From NCBI RefSeq assembly GCF_001570585.1, contig NZ_BBXF01000001.1, forward strand, positions 1,233,691 to 1,297,690: DNA of 64,000 bases, read 5' to 3'. Every line of letters starts with the position of its first letter. The stretch's first letter is position 1. The translations under genes and the position numbers were made by a program. This DNA comes from Herbidospora daliensis (GTDB lineage Bacteria; Actinomycetota; Actinomycetes; Streptosporangiales; Streptosporangiaceae). Shown here one piece after another: positions 22,871 through 30,357 of the stretch. A model generated the notes under the pieces. It did not search any database. It was not told where the DNA came from and saw nothing but the letters and a program-made list of their open reading frames with translations.

Positions 22871-24031
22871 GTGCGCAGGGAACGGTCCGCACCCCGGCCC
22901 GGCTGGGAGACGACGGTCGAGAGCCACGGCCTGGCCTACCACCGCTCCGCTCACCCGAGCGGGGTCGACCGGCCCTACTGGGACGAGAGCGTCCACTACG
23001 TCTTCTCGATGGACGAGGTGCTCGCGCTGGAGACCCAGGTCGAGGAGCTCCACCGCATGTGCCTGGAGGCCGTCGACCACGTCGTGGTCACCGGCCGCTT
23101 CCACGACTTCGCCGTGCCGCCCGAGTGGACGCAGGCGATCAAGGACTCCTGGTACCGCCGCGAACCCCACCTGTTCGGCCGCTTCGACCTCCGCTACGAC
23201 GGCTCCGGCCCGGCGAAGATGCTCGAATACAACGCCGACACCCCGACCAGCCTGCTCGAGAGCTCGGTCGTCCAGTGGTACTGGCTGCAGGACGTCTTCC
23301 CCGACGACGACCAGTGGAACTCCATCCACGAACGCCTGGTCGACCGCTGGAAGGCCATCGCCGCGACCCTCCCGACCGGCCCCTCCCACTTCGCCTGGAC
23401 CAGCCTCGACACCTCCGGCGAGGAGGCGATGACCCTCGGCTACCTGCAGGAGACCGCCTCCCAGGCCGGGCTGGCCACCGTCTCCATCGCGATGGAGGAC
23501 ATCGGCTGGGACGCCCTCAACCACCGGTTCGTCGACGTCGAGGAGCGGGTCATCCGCTCGCTCTGCAAGCTCTACCCGTGGGAGTGGATCGTGCACGAGC
23601 CGTTCGGCGCCCACGCGCTGCGGCTGATGCCGTCGATGACCTGGATCGAACCGGCGTGGAAGATGCTGCTGTCGAACAAGGCGCTGCTGGCGGTGCTCTG
23701 GGAGCTGTTCCCGGGCCACCCCAACCTGCTGCCCGCCTACCTCGACGGCCCCCGTGACCTGGCAGGATTCATCCGCAAGCCGCTCCTGGGCCGCGAGGGC
23801 GCCTCGATGACGATCCTGTCGCCCGACCACTCCCTGGAGACCGGAGGCGCCTATGGCGCCGAAGGGTTCGTCTTCCAGGAGTTCCAGGCCCTGCCCGACT
23901 TCGACGGCCAGCGGCCGGTCCTGGGTGCCTGGATGGTGGAGGACGAGTCGGCCGGGCTCGGCATCCGCGAGACCGCCGGCCTGATCACCGACGACACCTC
24001 GTCGTTCGTGCCCCACCGAATCAACGGCTGA
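22871..24031 (+). CDS. Glutathionylspermidine synthase-family ATP-grasp protein
   Basis: 386 residues, GTG start 3 bp after the preceding stop. It matches the C-terminal synthetase domain of Gss and the YgiC/YjfC group: YWDESVHYVFSMDEVLALE, FGRFDLRYDGSGPAKMLEYN, ADTPTSLLESSVVQWYWLQD, and an ATP-grasp end FVFQEFQALPDFDGQ with GAWMVEDESAGLGIRE. The family joins a carboxylate to an amine using ATP. Actinobacteria lack glutathione, and YgiC relatives have no proven substrate, so glutathionylspermidine is unlikely to be the product. It sits between DUF1190-like and DUF350 membrane proteins. Confidence 0.9.
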   Translation: MRRERSAPRPGWETTVESHGLAYHRSAHPSGVDRPYWDESVHYVFSMDEVLALETQVEELHRMCLEAVDHVVVTGRFHDFAVPPEWTQAIKDSWYRREPHLFGRFDLRYDGSGPAKMLEYNADTPTSLLESSVVQWYWLQDVFPDDDQWNSIHERLVDRWKAIAATLPTGPSHFAWTSLDTSGEEAMTLGYLQETASQAGLATVSIAMEDIGWDALNHRFVDVEERVIRSLCKLYPWEWIVHEPFGAHALRLMPSMTWIEPAWKMLLSNKALLAVLWELFPGHPNLLPAYLDGPRDLAGFIRKPLLGREGASMTILSPDHSLETGGAYGAEGFVFQEFQALPDFDGQRPVLGAWMVEDESAGLGIRETAGLITDDTSSFVPHRING

Positions 24032-24055
24032 CACCCCCCAATAGGAGCAGGGTCA

Positions 24056-24499
24056 ATGAACACCACCACCACGTTCGGCGAGGTCCTCGGCAACGGCGCC
24101 CTGGCGATCGCCGCCTATGCCGTCCTCGGCGTGCTGCTGCTGATCGTCGGTTTCTACGTGATCGACATGGCGACGCCGGGCAAACTCAGCAAGCTGATCC
24201 GCGAAGACCGCAACCCCAACGCCACCGCGCTCACCTCGGCGGGCCTGGCAGCCGTCGGCCTCATCGTGGCGGCCTCGATCTTCTCCTCCGGCGGCCGGCT
24301 CCAGGAGGGGCTGATCGCCACCGCCGTGTTCGGCGTGCTGGGCATCGCCGTCCAGACGCTCGGCATGTTCGCCTTCGACAAGGTGGCCGGCATCTCCATC
24401 AGGGCCCTGGTCGCCGAGCCGACCCTCCAGCCCGCCGCGATCCTGCTGTCGGTCACCCACATCGCGATCGGCCTGATCACCGCCGTCGCGGTGATCTGA
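24056..24499 (+). CDS. DUF350 family membrane protein
   Basis: 147 residues with four predicted membrane helices (about 15-40, 55-77, 84-106, 122-145). It contains the family signature of paired small-residue helices (VLGVLLLIVGFYVIDMATPG, LVAEPTLQPAAILLSVTHIA). GGAGCAGGG lies just upstream of the ATG. The DUF350/YjfL family commonly accompanies YgiC-like synthetases and DUF1190 proteins, and the same three-gene set is present here within 2.1 kb. The role is unknown; envelope maintenance or polyamine/peptide ligation at the membrane is conjecture. Confidence 0.88.
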   Translation: MNTTTTFGEVLGNGALAIAAYAVLGVLLLIVGFYVIDMATPGKLSKLIREDRNPNATALTSAGLAAVGLIVAASIFSSGGRLQEGLIATAVFGVLGIAVQTLGMFAFDKVAGISIRALVAEPTLQPAAILLSVTHIAIGLITAVAVI

Positions 24500-24552
24500 C
24501 CCCGTCCGATTCCTTCAAGACGGTTCGGTACGTCGTCTCGTACCGTCGACCC

Positions 24553-24939
24553 ATGGCTATCCAGTTCAACGTCATCGGCCTGGTCGTCAGCGACATGGGC
24601 CGCTCGCTCGCCTTCTACCGCCGCCTCGGCCTGGACATCCCGGCCGAGGCCGACGGCGCGCCCCACGTCGAGGTGACCCTGCCGGGCGGCTTCCGCCTGT
24701 GCTGGGACACCGAGGAGACCATCAGGTCGTTCGACCCCCAGTGGACCCCCGGCCCCGGCCGCACCGGCCTGGCCTTCCAGTGCGACAGCCCGGCCGAGGT
24801 CGACAAGACCTACGCCGAGATGGCCGAGTTCGGCCACCTCGCGCCCTGGGACGCCTTCTGGGGCCAGCGCTACGCGGTCCTGTCGGACCCCGACGGCATC
24901 AGCGTCGACCTGTACGCCCCGCAAGATCAGTCAGCGTGA
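24553..24939 (+). CDS. VOC-superfamily (glyoxalase-like) protein
   Basis: 128 residues, ATG at 24553. Paired beta-alpha-beta-beta-beta modules: FNVIGLVVSDMGRSLAFYRR, LGLDIPAE, HVEVTLPGGFRLCWD; then GLAFQCDSPAEVDKTYAEMA, LSDPDGISVDLYAP. The metal-ligand positions of true glyoxalases are not clear, so it could be a dioxygenase-like, resistance or binding protein. The last 41 bp overlap the convergent AraC-type gene. Confidence 0.88.
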   Translation: MAIQFNVIGLVVSDMGRSLAFYRRLGLDIPAEADGAPHVEVTLPGGFRLCWDTEETIRSFDPQWTPGPGRTGLAFQCDSPAEVDKTYAEMAEFGHLAPWDAFWGQRYAVLSDPDGISVDLYAPQDQSA

Positions 24940-25573
24940 CCCCGGCCAGCGCCTTCACCTCGCGCGCGAGGTGGGCCTGGTCGGCGTAGCCCTCCTCGTG
25001 GGCCACCCGGGCGAACGCCTCCCCCCGCCGCGCCTTCTCCAGGGCCCGGTTCATCCGCAGGATGCGGCCCAGCGTCTTGGGCCCGTAGCCGAAGACCCGC
25101 AGGCAGAGCCGGTGGAAGCGGCGTTCCCCGAGGCCGAGGAGGTCGGCCGCGGCGGCCACGCCCCGCCCCGCGCCGATGAGCCCGGCGGCGGCGCGCACCA
25201 CCGGGTCGGGCCGCAGATCGGCCGCCAGGGCCTCGATCCCCCCGCCCGCCGACAACCGGTTCTCCAGCACGCGCACCCGGCGGGCCGGCCAGAGCTCGTC
25301 GAGCGCGACCCGGCGGTCGCGCAGCTCCCAGGCCGGCACCCCGAGCAACTCGGGCAGGTCGCCGGGCGCGAACCGCAGGCCGGTGTAGCCGGCCCCCGGG
25401 ACGACCGGGGTGACGTAGGCGACCGAATCGGGCCCGGCCACGACGAGCCGGCCCGACGTCCAGAGCAGGTCCATGCAGCCGTCGGGCAGGATGCGGCGCT
25501 CGCCCTCGCCCGACGCGGGGGGCGTCTGCCAGACGACCGCGCCGGGAATCGCCGACGGCCGTTCCCGGTACAC
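24899..25573 (-). CDS. AraC-family transcriptional regulator
   Basis: 224 residues from the GTG at 25573 (VYRERPSAIPGAVVWQ). The N-terminal sensor (about 1-120) matches the DUF6597-type domain: ILPDGCMDLLWTSGRLVVAG, and TGLRFAPGDLPELLGVPAWE. The C-terminal double HTH (about 140-220) is typical: LLGLGERRFHRLCLRVFGYG, PKTLGRILRMNRALEKARRG and VAHEEGYADQAHLAREVKAL. Such regulators often control an adjacent VOC or hydrolase gene, and here the VOC gene is convergent and overlapping. Divergent from fasR with a 64-bp gap. Confidence 0.88.
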   Translation of the reverse strand: MYRERPSAIPGAVVWQTPPASGEGERRILPDGCMDLLWTSGRLVVAGPDSVAYVTPVVPGAGYTGLRFAPGDLPELLGVPAWELRDRRVALDELWPARRVRVLENRLSAGGGIEALAADLRPDPVVRAAAGLIGAGRGVAAAADLLGLGERRFHRLCLRVFGYGPKTLGRILRMNRALEKARRGEAFARVAHEEGYADQAHLAREVKALAGVTLTDLAGRTGRR

Positions 25574-25637
25574 CGTCCCAGCTTGCCACGGCCCTACCGT
25601 TGACGAATCCGCGCAGGCGACCTGGCACGCTATAACC

Positions 25638-26786
25638 GTGAACGACAGGGTGCGTGAAGACACGGCGCGGCGGCTCGACCGCGCGATGGGGAGTCTGGGC
25701 ACCGCCGCGATGGCCCGCATGGAGGAGCAGCTCGCCTGGTACCGCGCCCTGTCGGCCGAGGACCGTTCCTGGGTCGGCCTGGTCGCGCAGGCCGGGATCG
25801 CCGCCTTCGTCGAGTGGTTCGGCCACGCCGGGCAGGGCCGCCCGACCCCGAGCATCGAGTTCTTCGGCACCGCGCCCCGCGAGCTCAAGCGCAGCGTCTC
25901 CCTCCAGCAGACCGTCGACCTGGTCCGCATCGTCGTCGAGGTGGTCGAGGCCGAGGTCGAAGAGCTGGCCGCGCCCGGCGGCGAGGAGGTGCTGCGCAAC
26001 GCGATGTTGCGCTACACCCGCGACGTCGCCTTCGCCGCCGCCCAGGTCTACGCCCGCGAGGCCGAGGCCCGCGGCTCCTGGGACGCCCGGCTGGAGGCCC
26101 TGATCGTCGACGCGCTGGTCCGGGGCGAGGTCGACGACGGCCTCCACTCCTGGGCCGCCGCCCTCGGCTGGACCTCCGCCCCCGTGGTCGTCTTCGCCGG
26201 GCACGCCCCGGGCGACGACCCCCAGAGCGTCATCGACGGCCTGCGCGACCGGGGCCGGCGGGCCGGCCACGACCTGCTCGCCGGGGTGCAGGGCGACCGG
26301 CTGATCGTGATCGTCGGCGGGGCCGACAGCATGAAGGAGGCCGCCCGCCTGGTCGTGCCGAGGTTCGCCGCCGGGCCGATCGTGATCGGCCCCGAGGTGC
26401 CCGACCTGCACGCCGCCGCCCGGTCGGCGCGGGCCGCCATCGCCGGGTTGCGGGCCGCCGCCGGGTGGCCCGACGCGCCCCGGCCCGTGCTCGCCGACGA
26501 CCTGCTCGCCGAACGCGCCCTCGACGGCGACGAGGACGCCCGCGCCGCGCTGGTCGAGAACGTCTTCAAACCGCTTGAGGGCACACCCCTCCTCGACACC
26601 CTCGCGACCTACCTCGAACAGGGCACCTCGCTGGAGGCGACGGCCCGGCTGCTGTTCGTCCACCCGAACACGGTGCGTTACCGGCTCCGGAAGATCGCCG
26701 AGCTGACGGGGTACACCCCGACGGAGGGGCGGTCCGCATTCACCCTTCAGGTTGGGTTGATACTCGGTCGACTGACCGTAATCTGA
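25638..26786 (+). CDS. fasR: FasR-type regulator of fatty acid synthesis (PucR C-terminal HTH)
   Basis: 382 residues, GTG start. The N-terminal 170 residues are helical (RLDRAMGSLGTAAMARMEEQ, IEFFGTAPRELKRSVSLQQT). A GGDEF-like/CdaR-like middle follows (about 175-300), and a PucR-type HTH ends the protein: LATYLEQGTSLEATARLLFV, then HPNTVRYRLRKIAELTGYTP. Directly upstream of fabD-fabH-acpP-fabF, as for S. coelicolor SCO2386 FasR, which activates the fab operon. By analogy it senses the fatty-acid supply and drives the operon. A second in-frame GTG 12 bp downstream is an alternative start. Symbol assigned by architecture and synteny. Confidence 0.9.
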   Translation: MNDRVREDTARRLDRAMGSLGTAAMARMEEQLAWYRALSAEDRSWVGLVAQAGIAAFVEWFGHAGQGRPTPSIEFFGTAPRELKRSVSLQQTVDLVRIVVEVVEAEVEELAAPGGEEVLRNAMLRYTRDVAFAAAQVYAREAEARGSWDARLEALIVDALVRGEVDDGLHSWAAALGWTSAPVVVFAGHAPGDDPQSVIDGLRDRGRRAGHDLLAGVQGDRLIVIVGGADSMKEAARLVVPRFAAGPIVIGPEVPDLHAAARSARAAIAGLRAAAGWPDAPRPVLADDLLAERALDGDEDARAALVENVFKPLEGTPLLDTLATYLEQGTSLEATARLLFVHPNTVRYRLRKIAELTGYTPTEGRSAFTLQVGLILGRLTVI

Positions 26787-26789
26787 CCG

Positions 26790-26806
26790 CCGCAATGTAA
26801 TTGCGG
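26790..26806 (+). promoter_or_regulatory. Perfect inverted repeat between fasR and fabD
   Basis: Arms CCGCAAT/ATTGCGG (7 bp, 3-bp spacer GTA) lie 4 bp after the fasR stop and about 100 bp before fabD. It could be a regulator-binding site in the fabD promoter region or a weak terminator for fasR. No T-tract follows, which slightly favours an operator. Confidence 0.45.
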
Positions 26807-26902
26807 AGAAACCGGAACTGTAGGGATTCCACAACAGAGGCAGGCAAAAGTTCGTGCGCTTCCCCAGCTCTGTGTCGAAGGGCTACAGGGCAGGGTGGTA
26901 CC

Positions 26903-27814
26903 GTGCTCGTCATCGTCGCGCCGGGACAAGGCGCCCAAACTCCAGGGTTCCTGAGTCCGTGGCTGGAGCTCCCCGGATTCCGTGACCGTCTGTCAGCATG
27001 GTCGGAGATCGCGAAGCTCGACCTCGTCGCCTACGGCACCACCGCCGAGGCCGAGGAGATCCGCGACACCGCGGTCGCGCAGCCGCTTCTGGTGGCCGCC
27101 GCGCTGGCCGCCTTCGAGGAGCTCGGCGTCGCCCCCGACCTGGTCGCCGGCCACAGCGTCGGCGAGTTCGCCGCGGCCGCGCTGGCCGGGGTCATCACCG
27201 CCGACCAGGCCGTCTCGCTGGTCGCCGAGCGCGGCCGGGCGATGGCCGAGGCCGCCGCCGTCACCGCGACCGGCATGACCGCGATCCTGGGCGGCGTCGA
27301 CGTGCTCGACGCCCTCGCCAAGCTCGGTCTGACCCCCGCCAACAACAACGGCGCCGGTCAGATCGTCGCGGGCGGCACCCTGGAGCAGCTGGAGGCCCTC
27401 CAGGCCGACCCGCCGCAGCGGGCCCGCCTGCGCGCCCTCGCGGTCGCCGGCGCCTTCCACACCCACCACATGGCCCCGGCCGTCGAGCGGCTGCGCGCCG
27501 CCGCGGCCGGCGTCACCCCGGCCGACCCGGCGATCCGGCTGCTGTCCAACGCCGACGGCGCGATCGTCATGTCGGGCCGCGACGCCCTCGACCGCATGGT
27601 CGACCAGGTCAGCAACCCGGTGCGCTGGGACCTGTGCATGGAGACCATGGCCGAGGAGACCGGCGAGACGCCCGTCACCATGATCGAGCTGCTGCCCGGC
27701 GGCACCCTGACCGGCCTGGCCAAGCGCGGCCTGCCCGGCTCGGTGACCGTCGCGCTCAAGACCCCCGCCGACCTGACCACGGCCCTCGACGCCGCCAAGG
27801 AGGCGATCAAGTGA
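26903..27814 (+). CDS. fabD: Malonyl-CoA:ACP transacylase
   Basis: 303 residues, GTG start (VLVIVAPGQGAQTPGFLSPW). Nucleophile elbow GHSVGEF with Ser85, catalytic His in AFHTHHM (about 186), APGQGAQ oxyanion strand at the N-terminus, and NNNGAGQIVAGG in the second subdomain. It transfers malonyl from CoA to the ACP phosphopantetheine, supplying extender units for FAS-II. First structural gene of the fab operon, 116 bp after fasR, which leaves room for the operon promoter. Its stop overlaps the fabH start. Confidence 0.97.
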   Translation: MLVIVAPGQGAQTPGFLSPWLELPGFRDRLSAWSEIAKLDLVAYGTTAEAEEIRDTAVAQPLLVAAALAAFEELGVAPDLVAGHSVGEFAAAALAGVITADQAVSLVAERGRAMAEAAAVTATGMTAILGGVDVLDALAKLGLTPANNNGAGQIVAGGTLEQLEALQADPPQRARLRALAVAGAFHTHHMAPAVERLRAAAAGVTPADPAIRLLSNADGAIVMSGRDALDRMVDQVSNPVRWDLCMETMAEETGETPVTMIELLPGGTLTGLAKRGLPGSVTVALKTPADLTTALDAAKEAIK

Positions 27815-28767
27815 AGCTGCCCGCGGGGGCGCCGGGAGCCAAGGTGCTGGCCTTCGGCCACTACCAGCCGGCGAACGTGGTCACCAACGACGATCTCGCC
27901 AAGATGATCGAGACCAACGACGAGTGGATCCAGAGCCGGGTCGGCATCAAGGAGCGCCGGTTCGCCGGTCCCGAGGAGTCCGAGATCGACCTGGCCGTCC
28001 AGGCCGGTGGCAAGGCGCTGGCCGCGAGCGGCCTGTCGGCCGCCGACATCGACCTGGTGATCATCGCCACCTGCACCCCCGAGGCGCCGATCCCGAACCT
28101 GGCCGGGCGGGTCGCCCACCGGCTCGGCATCGAGGCGCCGGGCGCCTACGACCTCAACGCGGCCTGCGCGGGCTTCTGTTACGCCCTCGCCTCGGCCAGC
28201 GACGCGATCCGCGCGGGCTCGGCGAAGAACGTGCTGGTCGTCGGCACCGAGAAGCTCACCCAGTGGGTCGACATCAACGACCGCGCCACCTCGGTGATCT
28301 TCGCCGACGGGGCCGGCGCGGCGGTCGTCGTCCCCTCCGAGACCCCGGCCATCGGCCCGGTCGTCTGGGGCAGCGCGGGCGACAAGGCCGACGCCATCAT
28401 GATCGAGAACCGGTCGTCCTCCCTTCACCAGGAAGGTCAGACGGTGTTCCGCTGGGCCACCACGGCCCTTCACCCGGTGGCCAAGGAGGCTTGCGAGCGT
28501 GCGGGCGTGGCTCCCGCCGACCTGGCGGCGTTCGTGCCCCACCAGGCCAACCTGCGCATCATCGAGGCCATCGCGCGCAAGCTCGGCGCCGACAAGGCGG
28601 TCGTCGCGCGCGACATCGTGCTGGCCGGCAACACCTCGGCCGCGTCGATCCCGCTCGCGCTGTCCCGCATGATCGAGCAGGGCGAGGTGCCCTCGGGCGG
28701 CCTCGCGCTCCTCCTGGGCTTCGGGGCGGGCCTGACCTACGCCTCCCAGGTCATCGAGATCCCTTAA
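27811..28767 (+). CDS. fabH: Beta-ketoacyl-ACP synthase III
   Basis: 318 residues, GTG start overlapping the fabD stop (GTGA). Catalytic triad: Cys119 (NAACAGFCY), His244 (FVPHQANLRI), Asn274 (LAGNTSAASIP). WIQSRVGIKERRF near 39-51 and TPEAPIPNLAGRVAHRLG are typical. It condenses acyl-CoA with malonyl-ACP and so sets the starter unit (iso/anteiso branched in most actinomycetes). Length is normal for the family. Confidence 0.97.
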   Translation: MKLPAGAPGAKVLAFGHYQPANVVTNDDLAKMIETNDEWIQSRVGIKERRFAGPEESEIDLAVQAGGKALAASGLSAADIDLVIIATCTPEAPIPNLAGRVAHRLGIEAPGAYDLNAACAGFCYALASASDAIRAGSAKNVLVVGTEKLTQWVDINDRATSVIFADGAGAAVVVPSETPAIGPVVWGSAGDKADAIMIENRSSSLHQEGQTVFRWATTALHPVAKEACERAGVAPADLAAFVPHQANLRIIEAIARKLGADKAVVARDIVLAGNTSAASIPLALSRMIEQGEVPSGGLALLLGFGAGLTYASQVIEIP

Positions 28768-28770
28768 GTC

Positions 28771-28792
28771 TTGTACGGTCTTCGCCGTACGA
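28771..28792 (+). terminator. Small hairpin between fabH and acpP
   Basis: Arms 28771-28778 and 28785-28792 pair (GTACGG/CCGTAC plus a G-U and an A-U pair) around a 6-nt loop, starting 4 bp after the fabH stop. It may be a partial terminator, a processing site or an mRNA-stabilising structure that raises acpP relative to fabH. An AAAACCC follows, no T-tract. Confidence 0.4.
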
Positions 28793-28821
28793 AAACCCAG
28801 AAACACACTCAAAGGAGAGAA

Positions 28822-29061
28822 ATGGCAGCCACCGAGCAGGAGATCCTGGCAGGCCTCGGCAAGATCGTGAACGAGATCACCGGTATCCCCGCGTCCGAGG
28901 TGACTCCGGAGAAGAGCTTCGTCGACGACCTGGACATCGACTCGCTGTCGATGGTCGAGATCGCCGTGGCGGCCCAGGACGAGTTCGGCGCGGAGATCCC
29001 CGACGACCAGCTCAAGCACCTGAAGACCGTCAAGGACGTCATCAACTTCATCCAGAACTGA
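28822..29061 (+). CDS. acpP: Acyl carrier protein
   Basis: 79 residues, ATG preceded by a strong AAAGGAGAG. The phosphopantetheine attachment site is DIDSLSMVE with Ser41, in the classic four-helix ACP. The sequence is strongly acidic, as usual. It carries the growing acyl chain for FabD, FabH and FabF on either side. The strong ribosome binding site and the hairpin upstream suggest it is made in excess over its neighbours. Confidence 0.98.
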   Translation: MAATEQEILAGLGKIVNEITGIPASEVTPEKSFVDDLDIDSLSMVEIAVAAQDEFGAEIPDDQLKHLKTVKDVINFIQN

Positions 29062-29102
29062 GTACCCGCTCAACCGTTCGACCGTAGAGGAGTGCAGCCA
29101 AA

Positions 29103-30335
29103 GTGAGTACCAACCGGGTGCGAGTCGTCGTCACCGGACTCGGCACGACGACGCCCCTTGGTGGAGACGTCGCCTCGACCTGGGCGGCGCTCCTCGACGG
29201 GCGGTCGGGCATCCGCACGCTCACCGAAGACTGGGTCGACACCGTCCCGGCGAAGTTCGCCGGCGTCGCGGCCGTCGACCCCGGTGAGGTGCTGCCCCGC
29301 CCCGAGGCCAGGCGTCTCGACCGCTATGAGCAGTTCGCCCTGATCGCCGCCCGGCAGGCCTGGCAGGACGCCGGCGCGCCCGAGGTCGAGCCGACCCGGC
29401 TCGGCGTGGTCGTCGGCTCCGGCATCGGCGGCATCAGCACGATCCTGAACGCCTACGACACCTACCGCGAGAAGGGGTGGAACCGGCTCTCGCCGTACAC
29501 CGTCCCGATGCTCATGCCCAACGGCGCCGCGGGCTGGATCTCCATCGACCTGGGCGCCCAGGCGGGCACCCACGCGGCGGTCAGCGCCTGCGCGACCGGC
29601 GCCGAGTCGATCGGCCAGGCCATTGAGATGATCCGCTCCGGCCGCGCCGACGTCGTCGTCGCCGGCGGCAGCGAGGCGGCCATCCACCCGCTCAACATGG
29701 CCTCGTTCGCGGCCATGCGCGCCATGTCGACCCGCAACGACGAGCCCCACCGCGCTTCTCGCCCCTTCGACAAGGGCCGCGACGGGTTCGTGCTCGGCGA
29801 GGGCGCCGGCATCGTCGTGCTGGAGTCGGAGGCCCACGCGAAGGCGCGCGGCGCGCGGATCTACGCGGTCGCGGCCGGCGTCGGCATCACCTCCGACGGC
29901 CACCACATCTCCGCGCCCGAGCCGACCGGCATCGGCGGCAAGACCGCCATGCTGACGGCCATCGCCGACGCGGGCCTCAGCCCCGCCGACGTGCGCCACG
30001 TCAACGCCCACGCCACCTCGACGCCCGTCGGCGACGAGATCGAGGCGCGGGCGATCCGCGAGGCGCTCCCCGGCTCCCCGCTCGTCACCTCGACCAAGTC
30101 GATGACCGGTCACCTGCTGGGCGGCGCGGGCGGCATCGAGTCCGTCTTCACGATCCTGGCGCTGAGCGAGCGCATCGTGCCCGCCACCGCGAACCTCGAC
30201 GACCCGGCCGACGGCCTCGACGTGGACATCGTGCGCGGCGAGCCGCGCAAGCTCCCCGACGGGCAGCTCGCCGCGATCAACAACTCCTTCGGCTTCGGTG
30301 GGCACAACGTCGCCGTCGCCTTCACCACTGCTTGA
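29103..30335 (+). CDS. fabF: Beta-ketoacyl-ACP synthase II
   Basis: 410 residues, GTG start after GGAG. Catalytic set Cys163 (VSACATGAES), His303 (NAHATSTPVGD), Lys332 and His337 (TKSMTGHLLGGAG), with the final NNSFGFGGHN loop. It performs the elongating condensations of FAS-II. Coding sequence, length and order (after acpP) are standard. 22 bp separate it from the carboxyltransferase gene, so co-transcription is likely. Confidence 0.97.
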   Translation: MSTNRVRVVVTGLGTTTPLGGDVASTWAALLDGRSGIRTLTEDWVDTVPAKFAGVAAVDPGEVLPRPEARRLDRYEQFALIAARQAWQDAGAPEVEPTRLGVVVGSGIGGISTILNAYDTYREKGWNRLSPYTVPMLMPNGAAGWISIDLGAQAGTHAAVSACATGAESIGQAIEMIRSGRADVVVAGGSEAAIHPLNMASFAAMRAMSTRNDEPHRASRPFDKGRDGFVLGEGAGIVVLESEAHAKARGARIYAVAAGVGITSDGHHISAPEPTGIGGKTAMLTAIADAGLSPADVRHVNAHATSTPVGDEIEARAIREALPGSPLVTSTKSMTGHLLGGAGGIESVFTILALSERIVPATANLDDPADGLDVDIVRGEPRKLPDGQLAAINNSFGFGGHNVAVAFTTA

Positions 30336-30357
30336 TCAGCTGTCTGAGAGGGACGCA

